Shown here: one piece after another, positions 36,034 through 45,121 of the stretch | Numbering within the stretch: the first letter of the stretch is position 1 | How the letters are laid out: each line of letters opens with the position of its first letter | NCBI RefSeq assembly: GCF_001586255.1 | Contig: NZ_CP014544.1 | Span: forward strand, 1,333,501-1,397,500 | DNA length: 64,000 nt | Reading direction: 5' to 3' | Origin: Zhongshania aliphaticivorans | GTDB lineage: Bacteria; Pseudomonadota; Gammaproteobacteria; Pseudomonadales; Spongiibacteraceae | Notes under the pieces: generated by a model | Databases searched by the model: none | The model's input: the letters and a program-made list of their open reading frames with translations, nothing else | What the model was told of the DNA's origin: nothing | Made by a program: the position numbers and the translations under genes

Positions 36034-36407
36034 GGGTAGCCTTATTTTTTAAGGTGGCAACGCACTGAGTTGGCACTGCCCGTCGGAAGCATTACTGCAA
36101 CAGCTATGCCATTTTATTTCGGCTTAGTGTCGTTCCGATTTTTTACTGAATAGCGGGGCTGCGCTGAGACGACATGGTGAGAGCGATGTGTTGTGGCGTA
36201 ATTTTGGTGCGCAATTTGCGCGGAGGCGTGTAATTGGTGCGCCGCGGTGCGTGTCTATGGTGCTTGCTTGTTTATAGTATTTTGCTATCGTATCTATGTT
36301 TTTAATTTGTTTTTATTATGGCGTGGCTGCGGCTATGATGGCGTTATTAGTAATGAAATGCGCAGTTCAGAAACTGCGTTGGTGATTCGGTAGCTCGGGA
36401 GGCTGCA

Positions 36408-36626
36408 ATGAGAAAGACATTAAGTTTTGCCGCTATACACTTTGGTGTGGCCTTTTCTGTGGCATACGCATTTACCGGTAGCGTCTTGGTGGGCGGCGCG
36501 ATGGCGCTTGTCGAGCCCGCGATAAACACCGTGGTATTTTACTTTCACGACAAGGCCTGGGGGAAATGGGACCGGCCGTCACGGCGATTACTGGATGATG
36601 CGGGAAGCATGGTCGCCAATGCCTAG
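36408..36626 (+). CDS. DUF2061 small membrane protein
   Basis: This 72-residue protein has two short hydrophobic segments (about residues 7-24 and 26-46) and matches the DUF2061 pattern (KTLSFAAIHFGVAFSVAYAF, and ALVEPAINTVVFYFHDKAWG near the C-terminus). Function is unknown. A strong GGGAGG ribosome site is just upstream of the ATG. Transcribed towards, and convergent with, the thiolase gene 5 bp downstream. Confidence 0.88.
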   Translation: MRKTLSFAAIHFGVAFSVAYAFTGSVLVGGAMALVEPAINTVVFYFHDKAWGKWDRPSRRLLDDAGSMVANA

Positions 36627-36631
36627 CAAGC

Positions 36632-37873
36632 TTAGGCGTTTGTCTTGCCAACAATAAAACTCGCACAGGTGGTCGCGCTGCCCCCCAAATTAAATGTCAT
36701 CACATTTTTAGCGTTGTCGATTTGATAATTTCCCGCGGCGCCAGCAATTTGCTTGTAGCTGTCGAGCAGCATTCTCACGCCAGTAGCGCCAACCGGATGC
36801 CCTAATCCCATAAGGCCGCCACTCATATTAATGGGGAGTTTTCCCGTCTTGCTAATGTCACCATTTTCAATGGCCTTCCATGCGTCGCCGGGCGCGTATA
36901 GACCGCTGTGGTCCAAAATCATGTACTCGGTAATGTTGAAACAGTCGTGAACTTCTAAACCGTCAATGGCGCTTAAACCCTTCATACCCGCGCGCTTTAA
37001 TGTCTGTTGAAACAGGGTGTTTATATGGGGAAAGAGATAGCCTTCGGGCTCGCTCAGTTGCAACTTTTCTTTGAAGGAGATCGGCGCGTTAATATGGCCC
37101 CAGCCTTTAATGGTGGGAATTGAGTTTAAACTGATGTTGTGACGGGCAGCGTACTCGACGGCCTTGCTCTCTGTTGCCAGAAAGACGACCGCTGCGCCGT
37201 CGGTAATCTGGCCGCAATCTTGTTTGCGGATATTGCCGCTGACGACAGGGTTGGCGCTGTCGTCGTTGCTAAAGCTGTGTTCATTGAATTGCCACTGCCG
37301 AGTTTGCGCATTGGGGTTGCGACGCGCGCTGGCAAAGTTTTGCTGAGAAATTGCGTAGAGGTGGTCTTTGTTGAGTGAATAGCGTTCTTCATACAGTGAG
37401 AGCATATTGTTGAATGCGCAGGGCCAAACAAAATCAGTTTCGGTCCACTCTTGGCTCGCCCAAGCGGCGGGGCGCAGATTGGCGGCGGCCTTATCGCCAC
37501 TGACATTGCGCATAATTTCAATACCGAGCACGCAGGCTGTTTCGTAGCGACCGGCCTCAAGGTCGGCCATGGCGGCAAGAATAGCCATTGAGCCCGAGGC
37601 ACAGGCCGCCTCGTGGGAAGAGGCGGGCATATAGCGCATGGCCGGATCGACGTGACCGAAAAAACCGCCCAGCTGCGCCTGACCAGAGAAGAGCGACGAA
37701 ACGAAATTGCCAACGTGGCCGACCTCAATTTCGGCGGCGTCGAGTTTGCACGCCGTTAGACCTGAGCGCACGGTGTCGATAAACAACTCGGTAACACTTT
37801 GATCCGCGCGGGCGGCATTTTGGGCGAAGTCGCTTTGATGGCCGCCGAGTATATAAATTTTTTGTGGGCTCAT
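36632..37873 (-). CDS. Acetyl-CoA acetyltransferase-like thiolase, SCP-x class
   Basis: This thiolase-fold enzyme has 413 residues. The nucleophile Cys91 lies in SHEAACASGSMAI. The second block HDCFNITE and the third block GHPVGATGVRM are both intact, so cleavage of a 3-ketoacyl-CoA is likely. The SCP-x-like class (HDCF motif) typically acts on branched or cyclic acyl chains. It is downstream of, and co-directional with, another thiolase (37919) and a carotenoid-oxygenase-family gene (39151). The close spacing suggests one operon driven from about 40700. Confidence 0.92.
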   Translation of the reverse strand: MSPQKIYILGGHQSDFAQNAARADQSVTELFIDTVRSGLTACKLDAAEIEVGHVGNFVSSLFSGQAQLGGFFGHVDPAMRYMPASSHEAACASGSMAILAAMADLEAGRYETACVLGIEIMRNVSGDKAAANLRPAAWASQEWTETDFVWPCAFNNMLSLYEERYSLNKDHLYAISQQNFASARRNPNAQTRQWQFNEHSFSNDDSANPVVSGNIRKQDCGQITDGAAVVFLATESKAVEYAARHNISLNSIPTIKGWGHINAPISFKEKLQLSEPEGYLFPHINTLFQQTLKRAGMKGLSAIDGLEVHDCFNITEYMILDHSGLYAPGDAWKAIENGDISKTGKLPINMSGGLMGLGHPVGATGVRMLLDSYKQIAGAAGNYQIDNAKNVMTFNLGGSATTCASFIVGKTNA

Positions 37874-37918
37874 GATTTTTCCTGGTTTTATTTTTAGTCA
37901 GCAATAACAGTAACGCCT

Positions 37919-39118
37919 TTATAGGCGTTCAATCAGGGTGGCGACACCCACTCCGGCGCCGCCGCAAATTGCCACAATGCCGCGTTTTAGGTTTTGCCTT
38001 TCCATTTCGTCAAGCAGAGTTCCCATAAGATTGCCGCCGGTCGCGCCTAACGGGTGGCCAAGTGCAATGGCGCCGCCATTCACATTGAGTTGCTCATTCG
38101 CAATATTGAAATGTTGTTGAAAATACAAAACGCTGGCGGCGAAGGATTCATTGACCTCCCACAGATCAATGTCGTCAGTCTTTAGCCCCGTTGCCGCGAA
38201 GAGTTTTTCGGTAGCGCGCAAGTGGCCGGTAAGCATTCTAACGGGTTCATCGCTGGCATTGGCAAAATAGCGAATACGGGCGCGGGGCGTCAGTGACAGG
38301 CGGGTGCATGCGTCTTCGCTGGCCAGTAACAGTAATGAGGCACCGTCTACCAGTGCCGGAGAATTACCCGCAGTGTGCAATGGCATTAGGCGAGTGTCGG
38401 GGTAAACCTGGTCGACCAGTCGCTGTCCCTGTTCAACAAAGTCGGTAAAGCTACTGGGCAGCGCCGCCAATTGTTCGCGGCTTAATTGCGGCCTTAGGGC
38501 ATTATCACTTGCCAATAAAGGATGCGTATTCTGGTCGCGGACGGGAATGAGCGACGGCTTAAAGTAATCGTTTTGGACGGCGTGCGCGGCGCGCTGATGG
38601 GATTGCAGCGCGCAGGCGTCGAGCTGTGCCCGGCTAAAACCCTGCTGGCTGGCAATTAAGTCTGCGGACAGACCCATGTGCATAAAGCGCGTTGCCTTCA
38701 TTACCTTGGGGTCGCTAAACCACGGGCCACGATCAGCAAACATCGGAACAGCACTGAGTTGTTCAACACCGCCAGCAACTAATACCGACTCCATTCCAGA
38801 CATGATTTTGCTGGCGGCCAAATTAATAGCGTCTAATCCGGAGCAGCAAAAGCGGTTTAAAGTAACGCCGGAAACGCGGTCTGACCAGCCCGCATAGAGT
38901 GCGGCGATTTTGGCGATGTTTGCACCTTGGTCGCCGCTCTGGGTAGAGCAGCCCAGAAGCACATCTTCTACTTCTGCGCTGTCTAGGTGATTTCGCTCTG
39001 AAATCGCAGTGAATAAAGGCCGCAACAGATCAACCGGTTTCACTGCGGCGTAGGCTGCGTCGCCGCGGATGCTCGCGCGGGGGATTCTCACAGCATCGAC
39101 TATCATGGCGCTAGGCAT
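37919..39118 (-). CDS. Acetyl-CoA C-acyltransferase (FadA-like thiolase)
   Basis: This is a 399-residue classical degradative thiolase. The nucleophile is Cys91 (NRFCCSGLDAINLA), the histidine of GHPLGATGG is His355, and the second catalytic cysteine is in CGGAGVG near residue 385. All three catalytic positions are present. It releases acetyl-CoA or propionyl-CoA from 3-ketoacyl-CoA. It lies between a second thiolase and the carotenoid-oxygenase-family gene, both on the same strand with 30-50 bp spacing. Confidence 0.93.
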   Translation of the reverse strand: MPSAMIVDAVRIPRASIRGDAAYAAVKPVDLLRPLFTAISERNHLDSAEVEDVLLGCSTQSGDQGANIAKIAALYAGWSDRVSGVTLNRFCCSGLDAINLAASKIMSGMESVLVAGGVEQLSAVPMFADRGPWFSDPKVMKATRFMHMGLSADLIASQQGFSRAQLDACALQSHQRAAHAVQNDYFKPSLIPVRDQNTHPLLASDNALRPQLSREQLAALPSSFTDFVEQGQRLVDQVYPDTRLMPLHTAGNSPALVDGASLLLLASEDACTRLSLTPRARIRYFANASDEPVRMLTGHLRATEKLFAATGLKTDDIDLWEVNESFAASVLYFQQHFNIANEQLNVNGGAIALGHPLGATGGNLMGTLLDEMERQNLKRGIVAICGGAGVGVATLIERL

Positions 39119-39150
39119 GTGCTTTCCTTTTAGGCATTGATCTGCTGTTT

Positions 39151-40623
39151 TTATTTCTTTTCATAGCGACGAATACTTTCGCCACTTGCCCACGTGGCGT
39201 GGGTGCCACTGCAAATTCGGTGGGGAAGGATAATCCGGCAAACCGGCCCCGCTTCAATGTCTTTGGCATCAATGAGTACACATTCTGAGCGGTTCTCTTT
39301 CATGTCGGTGATAAAGCTCACAAGGTAGCCGTCGTCTTCGTCTTTGGCATTAATACGCGGCGCAAAGGGCGCTTCACTGCCAAAGCGCTGCTCACCAAAG
39401 GCGAGACTCCACGACTCGCCGGTGTCCAGGTCGTGCTTAACCATGCCGGAAAACATAAACCAATTCGGCTCTCCCCACACGGAGTAAATATAGCGATGCT
39501 TACGGCCTGCGTACTGTTGGTTAATGGTGCCAAATTCCAGTGCGCGATCATCCAAACGTTGTTCAATTACCGCGCCGGTCTTTAAATTAAAGCGCCAGCG
39601 ATGCAATTTAGATTGAAAGGAATGAATATCGATATTGGCCATCATTTTGCCAGCAGCCCGCGGTAAACCTGGCAGTGGCTCTGGGTCGGGGTTGTCTTGA
39701 AAATAGCCGTCTAACACGATTTCGTCGCCTTCCTCGTAGGCATTCATCCAGTGCAAAACAAAGGTGGCAGAGGCTTCAAACCATTGTATGTCTTCGGTGT
39801 TGCCGTAACGCGGAAGAATGGCAAATCGCGTTGGCATCTCGGGGTGGTAGCCTGCGTGATAGCGTCCTTCTTTTAATTGCTCTGGGTCCCAGAACATCGG
39901 CAAATCGGCGAGTATGGAATAGTTTTCTGAGAACGCCATGTCGTGGGGTAATCTTGGCCCCGGCAACGGTACGGGCGTGTAATGCACGAGTTTATTATTA
40001 CTGTCTACTACCCCGTAGTGCTGGTAGGGGGGGTGAGTTGAATAATTAAAGAACAGCATTTCGCCGGTGCGTTCATCGACTTTCGGGTGTGCTGAGATGC
40101 CGTCTATGGGCGTCCAGCTCTCTGTTCCTAATTGCTCAAGGGTATAAGGATCGAGGCGGTAGCCATCGCCGCATTGCCAAAAAGTGGAGACCACTTCGCC
40201 AGCATGAATGACCACATCAGTCGAGGAGGCGTCTTTCACTCCGCCTTGAGCGCCCCAGCCTGGGCGAACCGACATACTAGGTGGATTGGCAATACCGGCC
40301 CAAAGTGCGGCGCCGGCTTCTTGCTCGGCATTGAAGCCTTTGGTTCGCACAAAGCGGTTTCGGTATTCTGCCTTGCCGTCTTTAAAAGACATGCTGTGCA
40401 GCATGCCGTCGCCATCAAATGGGTGGTAGTGGCCAATGGGTTCTTGCACTGGGTTTTCGGTATTGCGGATGTAAACGCCGTCGATGTCATCGGGAATACG
40501 GCCAATGACCTCCATGTCGGTGGCGGTGTACTCGGTAAAGTTTGGTGTCCACGCGCCGTTTAGATAGGGGTGGTGGCTAGCTTTAAGGCTGGTTTTAACA
40601 ATGTTTTTGTAGGTGACGGCCAT
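39151..40623 (-). CDS. Carotenoid/stilbene cleavage oxygenase family protein
   Basis: This is a non-haem iron dioxygenase of the RPE65/carotenoid cleavage oxygenase family, 490 residues. It cleaves a double bond in a carotenoid, apocarotenoid or stilbene. The four iron-binding histidines fit His179 (ISAHPKVD), His227 (RLPHDMAFSENY), His291 (FVLHWMNAYEEGD) and His475 (GTHATW). The N-terminal block GVYIRNTENP is typical. The gene is first in a run with two thiolases and divergent from a double-HxlR regulator, so an inducible catabolic role is likely. The substrate cannot be read from sequence. Confidence 0.93.
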   Translation of the reverse strand: MAVTYKNIVKTSLKASHHPYLNGAWTPNFTEYTATDMEVIGRIPDDIDGVYIRNTENPVQEPIGHYHPFDGDGMLHSMSFKDGKAEYRNRFVRTKGFNAEQEAGAALWAGIANPPSMSVRPGWGAQGGVKDASSTDVVIHAGEVVSTFWQCGDGYRLDPYTLEQLGTESWTPIDGISAHPKVDERTGEMLFFNYSTHPPYQHYGVVDSNNKLVHYTPVPLPGPRLPHDMAFSENYSILADLPMFWDPEQLKEGRYHAGYHPEMPTRFAILPRYGNTEDIQWFEASATFVLHWMNAYEEGDEIVLDGYFQDNPDPEPLPGLPRAAGKMMANIDIHSFQSKLHRWRFNLKTGAVIEQRLDDRALEFGTINQQYAGRKHRYIYSVWGEPNWFMFSGMVKHDLDTGESWSLAFGEQRFGSEAPFAPRINAKDEDDGYLVSFITDMKENRSECVLIDAKDIEAGPVCRIILPHRICSGTHATWASGESIRRYEKK

Positions 40624-40672
40624 GATCGAGTCCTGGTTATGCGGTGAACGTTAGTAATTATTAGTTGCTTGC

Positions 40673-40700
40673 ATTATGAGACTAATATATATTTTGTCAA
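40673..40700 (-). promoter_or_regulatory. Sigma70-type promoter for the oxygenase-thiolase operon
   Basis: On the minus strand TTGACA (40695-40700) and CATAAT (40673-40678) are separated by 16 bp of A/T-rich sequence. The -35 box is perfect and the -10 matches 5 of 6. It lies 50 bp before the 40623 start and within the 100-bp space shared with the divergent HxlR-type gene, where that regulator could bind. Confidence 0.7.
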
Positions 40701-40723
40701 TATTGAAATGTCGGTAGAGGGAT

Positions 40724-41674
40724 ATGAGTAGCAATCATCTGGTCGTAAATAGCGCCATTGCCCAAGGCTTAGACGTGATTGGTGATCGCTGGTCGCTATT
40801 GATTTTGCGCGATGCCTTTATGGGACGCCGCCGGTTTGAAGAGTTCCGGCGCTATACCGGCGCCAGCAAAGCAACCCTGACACGACGTTTATCGGCCTTG
40901 ATTGAACAGGGGCTTATGGTAAAGCGCAGTACCTCGCCATCGTCAACGCGGCAAGAGTATTGTTTAAGTGCAAAGGGCGCGGGTTTGTTTCCGGTTTCCC
41001 TGCTGGCGTGGCGCTGGGAGCATGAATGGTTGGGTGACGTTTCAAACAGTTTACCCAATGAACTTATTCATCGCTGCTGCCAGCTACCAATCGCGCCACA
41101 GGCGGTGTGTGGTGAGTGTGAGCAGGCTTTTTCGCTTGACGAGATTCGGCTTTCGGCGGTGGCCGTGCAGAGTATTCAGCACATTGAAGAAATTAAATCC
41201 TTAAGCGGCCAGCGCCGCGTGAGATCGCCACACATTTCTGAACACGCAGATTTACGTTTGGCCGGTATAAGTGATTTGATCGGTGATCGCTGGACCTTGC
41301 TCATCTTGATCTCGGCATTTTTCGGTGCCAAGCGTTATGAGGCTTTTGCCAAACAACTGAATATTGCATCAAATATTCTGAGTTCCCGTTTAAATTTGCT
41401 GGTAGACAACGCGGTTTTGCAGCGTCACAGCTATCAAGAATCTCCTCCGCGCGATGAATACAAGCTCACCGCCAAGGGCTTGTCGCTTTTTCCTATCGTC
41501 ATCGCCATGCGCCAATGGGCGGTAGAGTGGGAGGCCGACGCAAATGCGGTGGCTGGTCTTGTGCACAGTGGCTGCGACGCCTTGCTCAGTATCAAGGTTA
41601 AGTGTGGCGGTTGTGGTGAGATCGTGGGTCGTCAGGATATTGAATATGTCCCACCGCGTGATAATGAAAAATAA
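40724..41674 (+). CDS. Duplicated HxlR-type regulator with two zinc-ribbon-like units
   Basis: This transcriptional regulator has 316 residues, about twice the normal HxlR size. It consists of two tandem copies: HxlR winged-helix domain 1 (about residues 10-105, VIGDRWSLLILRDAF) and domain 2 (about 180-272, LIGDRWTLLILISAFF). Each copy is followed by the same putative metal site HxxC-x9-CxxC: His116/Cys119/Cys129/Cys132 and His281/Cys284/Cys294/Cys297. The gene arose by internal duplication. It is divergent from the oxygenase-thiolase operon and is its likely regulator. The effector is unknown. Confidence 0.9.
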   Translation: MSSNHLVVNSAIAQGLDVIGDRWSLLILRDAFMGRRRFEEFRRYTGASKATLTRRLSALIEQGLMVKRSTSPSSTRQEYCLSAKGAGLFPVSLLAWRWEHEWLGDVSNSLPNELIHRCCQLPIAPQAVCGECEQAFSLDEIRLSAVAVQSIQHIEEIKSLSGQRRVRSPHISEHADLRLAGISDLIGDRWTLLILISAFFGAKRYEAFAKQLNIASNILSSRLNLLVDNAVLQRHSYQESPPRDEYKLTAKGLSLFPIVIAMRQWAVEWEADANAVAGLVHSGCDALLSIKVKCGGCGEIVGRQDIEYVPPRDNEK

Positions 41675-41803
41675 AAGGCAATACAGGCGAGTATAAACAG
41701 CTATACGCAAAGCAATTTGCTTAGGCTTGAGTAGCACGACAAATAAAAATGAACTATGCCTTATAAATATGCGTATAGGCAGCCGAAACGAGAGGGGAAG
41801 CAA

Positions 41804-42694
41804 ATGAAAAAAGTCATGATTTGCACAGCGCTAATTGTGCTCTGTATAGCAATTGCCACCGGCTTAGCCTATGCAGGGGGGCAGGGCGGTTTAAACTATG
41901 GTCCTTATCCGGCATTGCTGGTTTGCGCCGCTATTGCCTTTAGTGTTCAGTGGCTGGCGTTCATACCTGCCTACGCTTTTCAAACTGAGCATTATTACGA
42001 CCTCATTGGCAGTAGCACCTATGTGATTATTGTCTTGTTGGCGCTGTATCTTAGCTCGGGCTTAGGGCAGGGGCTTGATGATCGCGCCCTATTGCTTACT
42101 GCGCTTGTGGTGATTTGGGCCGCACGTCTGGGGCCATTTTTGTTCAGACGAGTAAAGCAAGCCGGTAAAGACGGTCGTTTCGACTTGATTAAAGTGTCGA
42201 TTCCTCGGTTTTTACTAACCTGGACACTACAGGGCCTATGGGTGTTTGTGACGCTGGTGGCGGCGCTTACGGCCATGACAAGCCAACACCGGGAACCATT
42301 GGGAATAGTCGCTGTTTTCGGCGCACTTGTTTGGTTGCTCGGCTTTGCCCTTGAAGTTGTTGCCGATGCCCAAAAGTCGGCCTTCAACAAACAGCCAGAA
42401 AATGCCGGTAAATTTATTAATATTGGTTTGTGGCGTTGGTCTCGGCACCCCAATTATTTTGGTGAAATTATGTTGTGGTGCGGCATTGCCCTCATTGCCG
42501 TGCCGGTATTGCAGGGCTGGCAGTGGCTGAGTTTGATCTCTCCCGTGTTTGTGATTTTCTTGCTTACCCGCGTGAGTGGCGTGCCCTTGCTAGAAAAACG
42601 TTCTGATGAAAAATGGGGTGGTAATGCAGATTATGAGCGTTATAAAACTGAGACCTCTGTTTTGATTCCGCTGCCTCCAAAGCGCGGTGTTTAA
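41804..42694 (+). CDS. DUF1295 / steroid 5-alpha-reductase-like membrane protein
   Basis: This integral membrane protein of 296 residues has about seven hydrophobic segments. The C-terminal DUF1295 signature is clear: GLWRWSRHPNYFGEIMLWCG near residues 222-241 and LLEKRSDEKWGGNADYERYK near the end. This fold includes steroid reductases and isoprenylcysteine methyltransferase-like enzymes that use NADPH or SAM at the C-terminal motif. The exact reaction is not known for DUF1295. The ATG at 41804 follows GAGGGGAAG; the frame extends to 41756 without a ribosome site. A TonB receptor gene follows 53 bp downstream. Confidence 0.9.
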   Translation: MKKVMICTALIVLCIAIATGLAYAGGQGGLNYGPYPALLVCAAIAFSVQWLAFIPAYAFQTEHYYDLIGSSTYVIIVLLALYLSSGLGQGLDDRALLLTALVVIWAARLGPFLFRRVKQAGKDGRFDLIKVSIPRFLLTWTLQGLWVFVTLVAALTAMTSQHREPLGIVAVFGALVWLLGFALEVVADAQKSAFNKQPENAGKFINIGLWRWSRHPNYFGEIMLWCGIALIAVPVLQGWQWLSLISPVFVIFLLTRVSGVPLLEKRSDEKWGGNADYERYKTETSVLIPLPPKRGV

Positions 42695-42747
42695 GCCGCG
42701 CGGCATGTAGCGCTAGCCCCTACTAAAATAAGTACAATGAGGTTTTT

Positions 42748-45009
42748 ATGATAAAGCGACTAGGTATTTTTGCCCTGATGTTGGCGGCGCAAGATGTATT
42801 TGCGCGGGGCACGCCAGTGCTAGAAGAAGTCATTATTACCGCGCAAAAGCGCGAAGAAAGTCTGCAAGATGTGCCGATTTCACTGGTGGCAATTAGCGCC
42901 CAGGCGATGCAGGACGCCAATATTGACGATATGGCTGATATTGCCAATTTTACGCCCAATTTGAGTGTGTTTAGTCATCCACCGCTGACCAGCTTGCGCA
43001 TTCGCGGCTTAGGTTCACCTTTTGATAAGGGCTTTGAACAGTCTGCGGGTCTGTTTTTAGACGGCGTGTATCTTGGCCGCTTGGCCTTTTTAGACGCGGC
43101 CTTTTTAGATGTTGCCTCGGTAGAGGTGCTCCGTGGTCCCCAGGGAACACTGTTTGGCAAAAACACCATCTCCGGCGCCATTAGTATTCGCTCGGTGCAA
43201 CCCTCTCAAGAACCCGAGTTATTGGCCGAAGGGGTGACTGGTGATGAAGACCTTGCTAAATATACCCTCACCGGCAATGTGCCTTTGAGTGACACCGTGG
43301 CCCTGCGCGCCTCGGCGCTGGTAAATAAGCGTGACGGCACGGTTTACAACACTACGCTAGATCGCGACGAGGGCGGTGTTGACTCGCGGGTAGGGCGGGT
43401 GCAATTGCGCTGGGATATTGCCGACTGGCTAGATGTTACGGTGGCGGCGGCAGATACCAATCAGGAATTCAGGCTCGGTAGTTTTCAGGTTCGTACAACA
43501 ACAGATGATCAGTTTGCGCTGATGCAGTTTTATGATCCGCAAGTTGAAAAAGACACCAGTAATAATCAAAGCGCCCAAGATTATCCGGCGATGACCTACC
43601 AAAATGGCAATAAATTTGATGTTCGTTTTAACGCATCGCTGTGGGGACATGAGTTCAGCTGGATTAACGCGTTGAGTTCAATCACCGAGGAGTCTTTAAC
43701 AGACTTAGACTTTTCGCCTATTCCGCTTTTGTTTTTTCTTAATGGTGAAGACTACGAACAGCTCAGTAGTGAATTGCGTATTGTTTCGCCATTAGGCATG
43801 TTCGGTGGAAAATTAGATTACGTTGCTGGCGGCTATGTCGCGCTGAGTGAAACCACCATTAAGGTCATTATCGATGCCGCGCCAACGCCTTCAACCCTAG
43901 CCTCAGGTCTGGCTCTGACCGGTGGCGGTCTAGGTGTGCTGGATGGCTTGTTGGGCGCTGCCACCGGCAATGAACCGGGCGAGCGCTTATTAATTGATGG
44001 CTATCAAGAGAGTGTTAGCTCGGCTGTTTACGCACAGGCAAGCTGGCACTTTAACGACGAATTAAGCTTAACCGGCGGTGTGCGTGTCTCTACCGAAACC
44101 AAGGAAGTGGATCAAACCCTGCAATTATTTACAGCGGGTACGGATGTCGATGGCCCGGTATTCACCCAGCTGGTGACCGCGCAAGAATATCGCCTACTCG
44201 ACAAACGGGTAGACCGCGATGTAAGTCCTAAGCTGTCGTTAAATTGGCTGCCTGATGACGATCTGACCTTTTACCTGAGCGCTGCGCAAGGCTTTAAAAG
44301 CGGTGGCTATAGTGGTTCTGCTGTACGTGCAGAAATTGCCGAGGTCGAGCCTGAATCGTCAACGACCTACGAGGCCGGAGCCAAAACACGCTTGTTTGGC
44401 GGCGCTGCAACGCTCAATGCCGCGACCTTTTACACCGAGTTTGAAGATTTGCAGTTAACCATCTTTGAGGGCAATGTCAGCCGTATCTCAAATGCGGCGG
44501 GTGCAATCTCTAAAGGTGCGGAACTTGATGCCGCATTTGTAACCCCCTGGGACGTATCGGGTAATTTTTCGCTGGCGTATTTGGACGCCACCTTTACCGA
44601 CTACGCCAACGGCCCTTGTCCCGCAGGTGAAGACACGCCCTGTGATTTGACCGGTAAACCACTGGCTTTCGCACCGCTGTGGAAAGCCACCTTCAGTATG
44701 AATTACTTCCACGACTTGTGGTCTGCACCGGTTAATCTCTTGTTTGGTTTTGACATGTTATACGAAGACGACAAACTGCTGCAATCGGATCAAGACCCTA
44801 TTGATGTGCAAGGTGAGTTTGCAACCCTGAACCTGCGTTTACGATTAGAGGACGACAATGAACGCTGGTCATTGCAGGCCTTTATCCGCAATGCCACAGA
44901 CGAGTTTGCCTTAGACGGCGGCGGCGATATTCCGACCTTGTCGGGCGCGCATTTTGGCCGTGCGATTGCCTCGCGACAATTGGATGTGGCACTACGAATA
45001 AAATTCTAG
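42748..45009 (+). CDS. TonB-dependent outer-membrane receptor
   Basis: This outer-membrane beta-barrel of 753 residues imports a large or scarce substrate using TonB energy. A signal peptide occupies residues 1-19, followed by a TonB-box-like stretch (EEVIITAQKREESLQDVPIS). The plug domain follows (about 45-160, SLRIRGLGSPFDKGFEQSAG, VLRGPQGTLFGKNTISGAIS). The barrel runs to the terminal aromatic residue (LDVALRIKF). The REESLQDVP opening is typical of receptors common in hydrocarbon, steroid and glycoside users; the ligand is not inferable. It is upstream of and co-directional with the SUMF1-type secreted protein. Confidence 0.94.
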   Translation: MIKRLGIFALMLAAQDVFARGTPVLEEVIITAQKREESLQDVPISLVAISAQAMQDANIDDMADIANFTPNLSVFSHPPLTSLRIRGLGSPFDKGFEQSAGLFLDGVYLGRLAFLDAAFLDVASVEVLRGPQGTLFGKNTISGAISIRSVQPSQEPELLAEGVTGDEDLAKYTLTGNVPLSDTVALRASALVNKRDGTVYNTTLDRDEGGVDSRVGRVQLRWDIADWLDVTVAAADTNQEFRLGSFQVRTTTDDQFALMQFYDPQVEKDTSNNQSAQDYPAMTYQNGNKFDVRFNASLWGHEFSWINALSSITEESLTDLDFSPIPLLFFLNGEDYEQLSSELRIVSPLGMFGGKLDYVAGGYVALSETTIKVIIDAAPTPSTLASGLALTGGGLGVLDGLLGAATGNEPGERLLIDGYQESVSSAVYAQASWHFNDELSLTGGVRVSTETKEVDQTLQLFTAGTDVDGPVFTQLVTAQEYRLLDKRVDRDVSPKLSLNWLPDDDLTFYLSAAQGFKSGGYSGSAVRAEIAEVEPESSTTYEAGAKTRLFGGAATLNAATFYTEFEDLQLTIFEGNVSRISNAAGAISKGAELDAAFVTPWDVSGNFSLAYLDATFTDYANGPCPAGEDTPCDLTGKPLAFAPLWKATFSMNYFHDLWSAPVNLLFGFDMLYEDDKLLQSDQDPIDVQGEFATLNLRLRLEDDNERWSLQAFIRNATDEFALDGGGDIPTLSGAHFGRAIASRQLDVALRIKF

Positions 45010-45121
45010 CTTAGTGCGTGTGGGCTACACCATGTTTACTGAATAGATCGTTACGAGCACAAAGTAATAATAAGAAACCGACAGATATTGATCTGTCATT
45101 AACGATGATTGGAGAACTACC

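Noticed and set aside
36034-36407. A nitrogen-regulated sigma54/NtrC promoter before amtB
   Set aside because: A TGGCAC is present, but on the wrong strand and without a correctly spaced GC; NtrC-like half sites do not form a matching pair.
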